From: Stenogyne calaminthoides
Lineage: Eukaryota; Streptophyta; Magnoliopsida; Lamiales; Lamiaceae
DNA length: 64,000 nucleotides
NCBI GenBank assembly: GCA_037126765.1
Contig: JBBCBC010000001.1
Coordinates: 28,256,804 to 28,320,803 of the forward strand
Reading direction: 5' to 3'
Shown here: in pieces, positions 58,921 to 64,000 of the stretch
Position numbering within the stretch: the first letter of the stretch is position 1
Layout of the letters: each line of letters opens with the position of its first letter
The notes under the pieces: model-generated
What the model was told of the DNA's origin: nothing
The model's database searches: none
The model's input: only the letters and a program-made list of their open reading frames with translations
Made by a program: the position numbers and the translations under genes

Positions 58921-60179
58921 AAGCATTGTCAAATTCGTAAAATTGCATGAGTCAAGTGGAGTTCGGTCTGTCTGTGCAAGTCTGTTGGGGGTCTAGGGGT
59001 GAGAGATATTAGGAGTTTTAACGTGGCTCTTTTAAGTAAGTGGTTTTGGAGATGGGTGTCGAGGGAAAAGTCTTTATGGATCAACATCCTCAAGTCTAGG
59101 TATAGGTCATTCATGGTCGAGTCGGTGAGTGCAAGTGAGTGAAAAAAGTGGTCTTTATGGTGGAGGGATATGTATGCGCTTTGGTGGAGTAAAGAGGGGT
59201 GTTTATTTAGGGATAAGTTGGTTTTTTGTATTGGGGATGAGTGGTCTGTCAAATTTTGGTGGGATCCGTGGATTGATAGTAGAGTGAGATTGAAGGATAG
59301 GTGTTCGAATATGTTTCATATGTCGTCTGAAAAATGGTCGGGTGTGTGAGTTTTGTGGGTGATTTTTCCTAATATGGTTGAAATCTTGGAGTTTTTGGAT
59401 CTTTGGTCTTGTATCTGCAGGTATTCTCTTAAATCTGGCGAAAAGGACTCGTGGAAATGGAGAGGATCGTCTTTCGGATGTTTCGAAACTAAGGATATGT
59501 ACCATGCTATCATGTCGCCCGGTGTCAATGTGAGGAGCGGTGTTTTCCCTTTGTCGAAACTTTGGTGGAAAGCAATTCCCTCAAAGGTGTCGACGTTCGC
59601 ATGGAAAGCTGTTCGAGACAGGATTCCTTCTCGTGAAAATCTGCTCAAGCGTGGGCTGTCCAATATTATTGGTTCGGCGTTATGCCCCTTTTGTTCGATC
59701 GCGGTTGAATCCTCATTTCACATTCTTGCTTCTTGCCCATTCTCTCTCTTAGTTTGGGATGCAGTGGCTCAGTGGCTTGGTAAATCAGCTTCGTATTCTT
59801 CATCGTTGATGGACCACTTCACCGATTTTGTGGGTTCTGAAAATTCTGATGTCCGTAGAAAGACTTTGATATTGATCTACAGGTACTATTTAGAAGATAT
59901 GGAAATCAAGGAACGAGATCGTGTTAAAAGCTAGTATCTACTCGTTGGAAAAGTTTATTGATGGGATTAAGTTTTGCTCTTGGAAATGGATTCGAGCCCA
60001 TTATCCGTTATCTTTATCTGTACCGTTTGTGTCCTGGGAACATCAACCTTTTAATTGTCTTCCTTCTAAATTTTAAGTTAGCTATCTGGCTCTGTAATTG
60101 TTGGGATTAGAGTACCCCTTGTACTCTATAATGAAATTCATCTTTGCCTTAAAAAAAAAAAGCATTGTCAAATTCATAA
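58921..60179 (+). mobile_element. 5'-truncated L1-type LINE, copy 2, with target duplication
   Basis: The LINE body is ~58942-60159, ending in a run of eleven A. AAGCATTGTCAAATTC occurs at 58921-58936 and again at 60160-60175, followed on both sides by TAAA after one mismatch: a target duplication of 16-21 bp, typical of target-primed reverse transcription. The 3' end (GAGTACCCCTTGTACTC, then TTCATCTTTGCC) matches LINE copy 1. Confidence 0.9.
58970..60075 (+). pseudogene. LINE C-terminal (zf-RVT) region
   Basis: Only the region after reverse transcriptase remains: GVRDIRSFNVALLSKWFWRW, LWWRDMYALWWS, then FETKDMYHAI, LWWKAIPSKVSTFAWKAVRD, and the zinc-binding CPFCSIAVESSFHILASCP at about 59680-59740 (59353-59934 is open for 193 codons). 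Stops at about 59140 and 59350 and a frame change near 59880 break it. Homologous in order to 56010-57090 of copy 1. Confidence 0.85.
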
Positions 60180-60292
60180 ATAAACTTAAAGTGTAAACAA
60201 ACAGAGCCTAAACGAGATTTGTTCTGGTTTTGACTTTTGAGTATTGTTTGTTAGTTCTGTTAGTGGGTTTTTCTAAACCTTATACGATTTTC

Positions 60293-60490
60293 GAGTTTGA
60301 ATCACAATTTGTCCCATAAATTTGGTTTCAAATGAATTTAGTTTCATAATTTTTTTGTCATTGATTTAGTCTCAATAATTTTGACATGTCCAACTTTAGT
60401 CGCAATTTCAATCGTAAAACTCAAAACGACGTCATTTTGCCGTTTCAATTTGGGACTTTCCAGCTGATGCTATGACTGGACTGCCACGTA

Positions 60491-60554
<64 letters not shown>

Positions 60555-60838
60555 TTTTTAGCTGTACTTTCAGGCATATAATTAAAAAAACTTTAAACAG
60601 AATTGACGGCAAAAATTAGTCAAACACACTTAAAAATACATGTGAGAGTCCAATCAAAGCATCCACATGAAAGCTTTAAATTAAAATGGCAAAACGACGT
60701 CGTTTTAAGTTTTTCCGATCGATTTGAGACTAAAATTGAACATTATAAAAGTTATTTGGACTAAATCGATAATAAAAAATAATATAAGACTAAATTTATT
60801 TGAAGCTAAAATTATGAGACCATGGGTGATTCAAACTC
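60293..60838. mobile_element. Mutator-like MITE (long inverted repeats) with an (ATT)n core
   Basis: GAGTTTGAATCAC ... GTTTCAAATGAATTTAGT at 60293-60350 is complementary to ACTAAATTTATTTGAAGC ... GTGATTCAAACTC at 60790-60838. The arms include AAAACGACGTCATTTTGCC and GGCAAAACGACGTCGTTTT, like the motif in the Pack-MULE TIR. The flanks show no clean duplication. About 22 ATT triplets fill 60487-60552. Confidence 0.6.
60487..60553. repeat. (ATT)n microsatellite
   Basis: About 22 perfect ATT triplets inside the inverted-repeat element. Confidence 0.95.
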
Positions 60839-61346
60839 TACTATTAATCTTATTTTTCTCCAGTGTGGGACCAAAATCCTCCAGCGTCGAGTGGGACCAA
60901 AAGTGATTTTTCTCGAAAATGGGTCGAACTAAAGGAGATCGTGAGGCCCACACGTCAATTCCGTCCAAAATTGACAGTTTTGTTGACCCTGGGACTAAAA
61001 TTGCATAAAAAAAATTAAGTGATCAAAGTGATGAATATTGTGATTAAAATAATGAGGTCCCGTTTCCTGTGGAACAAAAGTGATTTTTACTTTATACTGC
61101 TTGTATGGTAGAAAGTAAAGAGAGAGATGGAGACGATTTGGCGTGCGGTGGTGGTGGTGGTATTAAAGAGAGAGAAAGTGGGGGTGGGGAGGGGGGTTAG
61201 AAAGCGTGGTGAAATTGAAATGAGGTGGGTATGATGGGATGAGTATATATTTGGTTGAATTGGGAAAAGGGGCATTTTAGGCATTTTAGGTGAGATTTTT
61301 TTGTAAATTTTAGTAATGAGCACTTTTAATATTAATTAAAATTTTG
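60839..61346. other. No gene seen
   Basis: It contains GGGACCAAAA(G)TGATTTTTCTCG and ACAAAAGTGATTTTTAC, i.e. short repeats resembling MULE-type ends, and a GA/GGTGG-rich stretch (61120-61215). Minus-strand open frame at 61087-61323 is low-complexity Thr/Pro and judged chance. Confidence 0.4.
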
Positions 61347-61348
61347 TA

Positions 61349-61587
61349 GTTCCTCCGTCCTGTTTTAAATTGTCCATTCACTTTATAACTCGTGTTTTAA
61401 CGAGCGGGTTATTTATTAGTATATGAAATGATAAAGTGACTTTTAATGAGGTGTAGGATAGATGAGGGGTAGGACTAATATACCACACCTTAAAAATCTC
61501 TTTATCATTTCAAATACTAATAAACAACTCGCTCATTAAAACACGATACAAACAGTGAGTGAACAATATAAAATTGGATGGATGGAG
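61349..61587. mobile_element. Stowaway-type MITE
   Basis: GTTCCTCCGTCCTGTTTTAA at the left and its near complement (ATTGGATGGATGGAG) at the right, with TA on both sides (61347-61348, 61588-61589). Inner arms CATTCACTTTATAACTCGTG and CAGTGAGTGAACA also pair. Lies ~225 bp beyond the HIPP stop codon, in its 3' flank. Confidence 0.75.
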
Positions 61588-61813
61588 TAGTTCCTAGTAA
61601 TAGTCCATAGTGGGCGGTGCAAGTAAAATATTAACTCACAACAAACTATTGGTGATAATCACACACATTTCACATGCAGATACATATATACGTTTAGGGA
61701 CGAAATTGGAGAGTTAGAAGCCATCGATGATGATGGCTAACCAACTACTACATGATATGCATGTAATGTAATCCTATCTTTTATGTATATCCATGCATGT
61801 AAAAGACCCTTAT

Positions 61814-62111
61814 TTACATAATACTACATGCATTGACATTATCATCATTAAAGAGGTTGCTAACTTTGTCATCACCACGGTGGGTCACCGGAAGAGAGCC
61901 GTGGCGGTCGGCGGCGTTGTAGCCGTGCCGCCAGTAATTGTAGCTCTCTTTGTACTCCACGGTGGTGTCTTTAAAGTAGTGGTCGGCTGGTGCGGCCAGA
62001 ACTCCGCCCTCTTCCCCGACCTCCTCACCGCCTTTAGCACCTTGTTACGCTCCACGTACCCGATCACCGTCACCTTCTCCATTTCCAAATCCACCTCGAT
62101 TGAGTCCACCC
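61814..62111 (-). CDS. HIPP gene, last exon (HMA second half and CaaX tail), frame broken
   Basis: Heavy metal-associated isoprenylated plant protein: a metallochaperone-like family tethered to membranes by prenylation. The exon follows the acceptor ACAAACAG and reads VDSIEVDLEMEKVTVIGYVE then RNKVLKAVRRSGKRAEFWPH, the second half of the HMA fold. At about 61985-61995 the frame slips. In the new frame it reads ADHYFKDTTVEYKESYNYWR, HGYNAADRHGSLPVTHRGDD, then VSNLFNDDNVNACSIM and TAA (61814-61816). The CSIM box is the farnesylation signal. The break looks like one missing base, perhaps with a short loss of codons between FWPH and DHYF. Either an assembly error or a recent pseudogene. Confidence 0.85.
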
Positions 62112-62932
62112 CTGTTTGTCGTTTAAAAATATTTTATAGGAATTAAGAAAGTCATTAAATAACAAAAAAAAAAGTATGTTTATATATATATAAAGTGACA
62201 TTTTTATATTATATAAGCACTTTTTATTTAAATTCATCGTCATTATAGGGTTAAAAACATTTTTAGTCCAACGAATCGTCCCAAAATAGTTGAAAAAAGT
62301 CAACTAGTCTCGTAACTTAATTTGTACATTGCTTAACTTACGTTCAATTTGTTAAAAACGATGTCGTTTTTGCTCAAATTTTATCCCCGTAACTTTCTTA
62401 TATCTTTTTAAAGTCGTCCCAACTCATATGCCATAAAGTCATTAACTATGAAGTTTGGCAGAAATGGGTAAAATGAGCATTTTACAAAGTTACGGGACTA
62501 AAATGAATCTTTTAACTATCATGGGACGATCTGCGAAAAAGGTGAAAGCTAAGGGATCAAAAATATTTTTAACTCATCATTTATACATTCATTTGACACT
62601 ATATATTTTGAATAGTTTTAAAAAAAGTTTCAAGCAAGTGCATACTTTATAAATAAATGTGTAGCCCCTTTGTTAAAAATATTGCTAAGAAATTAATAAT
62701 TCAATCTTGTAATCTAATTTGAATATTCTAGGGGATTTATTGTATAAATGGTCCTACATGAATAAGTGTTGGGGAACTAACCCCAACAATAAGATCATTA
62801 TAAAACTAGTCCTCTTTAATTATATTAATAATAGTACCCAAACAGTGTAAAAAATATCTTGTGCGGCCGATTTTCCAATTAAAATACACGTAAAATGATC
62901 ATTTTATTACACGTGTGCGGTTTAATATATAC
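62112..62932 (-). other. HIPP intron, holding a MITE
   Basis: Begins GTATATATTAAAC on the minus strand (donor after AGAG) and ends with ACAAACAG. AT-rich apart from the inverted-repeat element at about 62240-62576. Confidence 0.75.
62249..62575. mobile_element. Inverted-repeat MITE in the HIPP intron
   Basis: GGGTTAAAAACATTTTTAGTCC at the left and its complement (AGGGATCAAAAATATTTTTAACTC) at the right. AAAAACGATGTCGTTTTT and ACTTTCT/ACAAAGTTACGGGACT pieces lie inside. Flanks TCATTATA and TCATTTATA could be a worn 8-9 bp duplication, pointing to a Mutator- or hAT-type MITE. Confidence 0.55.
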
Positions 62933-63008
62933 CTCTAAGTTTGTGAATGGCTTCTTTGACAACCCTTTCACAACCTTCACAACACATCCTTACTTTGAGC
63001 TCCACAGT
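62933..63008 (-). CDS. HIPP gene, penultimate exon (metal-binding CxxC)
   Basis: A 76-bp exon between acceptor GCTTTACAG and donor GTATAT: TVELKVRMCCEGCERVVKEA then IHKLR, with one base carried into the next exon. CCEGC contains the CxxC that binds a soft metal ion in HMA domains. The phase-1 junction joins exactly to VDSIEVD of the last exon. The first exon, with the start codon, is not recognisable up to the window end and may lie beyond 64000. Confidence 0.85.
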
Positions 63009-63240
63009 CTGTAAAGCACAAAAATTAATTATAAGCATGATTCAATGATGCTTTTTCCACTACACAAAACAGGCATATGCATCCATCCATCCACCTTTTC
63101 TTATCATTCCATTTGCACAAAACAAGCATATCCATCCATCCACCTTTCTTCTTTTTTAGTATTTACATATGAATAATTAATTTTATTAAATATAACAACC
63201 TTTTATGACCTTAGCCATCAATGAAGCTAAGAAAGATATG
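63009..63240 (-). other. HIPP upstream intron; no exon 1 found
   Basis: Contains short direct repeats (CATCCATCCATCCACCTTT at ~63083 and ~63137; ACAAAACA(G/A)GCATAT twice). No coding exon with a matching donor is visible. Confidence 0.5.

Positions 63241-63243
<3 letters not shown>

Positions 63244-63275
<32 letters not shown>
63244..63275. repeat. (AT)n microsatellite
   Basis: About 16 AT dinucleotides. Confidence 0.9.
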
Positions 63276-63278
<3 letters not shown>

Positions 63279-63284
63279 GAAATA

Positions 63285-63575
63285 TAGGGTGAACAAGTTT
63301 CACATAAGAATCTGTGAAATTGATTAATAAGGATTGCGACTTATATTATTAAAAGATTTTAGTTTTGGTAATTGATGGGTGAAATTTTTTACTATAGATG
63401 GTATTATTCACAACACTAAATGGTGTGACTTATATATATTACAGTAGAGGTATTAGTAGTGATAACTGAAGGGTATGACTTATATTGCAAAATGATATTA
63501 ATCGTGATAAATGAAGGGTCATGCCTGTAAACATAAAACCAAATTCACGATGAACAATTTTCACAACATACAAAC
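63285..63575 (+). repeat. Repeat-rich MITE, family P
   Basis: Starts GGTGAACAAGTTTCACATAA and ends ATTCACGATGAACAATTTTC. Internal GTGTGACTTATATATATTAC and GGGTATGACTTATATTGC units match the copy at 5356-5590 in the same orientation. Confidence 0.6.
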
Positions 63576-64000
63576 TCATATGTTATACCTCTTGAATCAA
63601 AAGGAATCGAATATCATCGTGGAAATAAATCACAAATCTTGACAGAATCGTGTTAACAGAAAATTCGTTGTCTTAACGATAGACAAGACTAGAGGATATA
63701 TATATATATATATATATATATAGGCGTACGTGTTATTAGTATGAAGAATCCTGAATTTTAAATTTGAGGATACAAAAGATAACTAATAAATTATCAATAC
63801 TAAATTAACAAGTAAAAGGGAGTATAAATACATATTTTCTTCTTCTTCACATAGTCTACATGAATCAATTATAGAATCGAAATTCGATAATTAACTCATG
63901 ACATGATGTGACAAGGTTTTATTCTGACTTGGACAAACAATGACTTGGGACAGACAAGGATAACACTATAGCTGAGTTGAGAGTACAAATAAATAAAAAA
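63576..64000. other. No gene seen; (AT)n at 63695-63722
   Basis: AT-rich spacer at the window edge with a second AT microsatellite. It may contain HIPP promoter or first-intron DNA. Confidence 0.45.

Noticed and set aside
61087..61323. A 78-codon minus-strand Thr/Pro-rich open frame
   Set aside because: Produced by a GGTGG/GAGAG low-complexity tract.

Overview
The window is nuclear DNA from a flowering plant. The support is AT-rich spacer full of MITEs, Ty1/copia LTR retrotransposons with a tRNA-iMet type primer site, 5'-truncated L1-type LINEs ending in poly-A, and an intron-containing gene of the plant-specific HIPP (heavy metal-associated isoprenylated plant protein) family. I cannot name the species from the sequence; a eudicot is likely.

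Host genes are few. Bases 1-442 look like the 5' end of a plus-strand gene (pyrimidine-rich leader, leader intron, a short first coding exon before a strong GTACGT donor), but no later exon is recognisable. At the right end, 61814-63008 on the minus strand holds the last two exons of a HIPP gene: an HMA fold with a CxxC metal site and a C-terminal CSIM prenylation box. One coding frame break lies near 61990, and a MITE sits in the intron. Everything between is mobile DNA, its remains, or spacer with no recognisable gene.

Layout: 1-16 kb is spacer with a 1.5-kb Pack-MULE carrying a ribose-5-phosphate isomerase fragment (10-bp target duplication), Stowaway MITEs, a palindromic MITE family present about eight times in the window (here 'family R'), a repeat-rich MITE family ('P'), clusters of a short TTGTTCAGTGAAAAT-like motif ('Q'), and a CACTA end. 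From 16092 to 21091 lies a 5-kb copia element with near-identical LTRs but a wrecked interior. From 23706 to 57189 is a deep nest. A minus-strand copia fragment (host 1) was entered by a second minus-strand copia (host 2). The host 2 LTR was entered by a complete 10.8-kb plus-strand copia (A1, TSD ATCTC). A1 itself took up a solo LTR. The host 2 pol remnant abuts a 13-kb Sirevirus-like copia with a long extra coding region after pol. That element's 3' LTR was entered at its TATA box by another family-A element (A2), and A2 is cut by an L1-type LINE. A second, short LINE with a clear ~20-bp target duplication lies at 58942-60159.

No retroelement has an intact coding set; stops and frameshifts are described but not repaired. 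The observations most worth a second look are the Pack-MULE, the 3.4-kb post-pol coding region and in-LTR tandem repeats of the Sirevirus-like element, the recurrent CAG/CTG-to-CG-type differences between repeat copies (opposite to normal methyl-cytosine decay and possibly a sequencing artefact), and the frame-broken HIPP gene.
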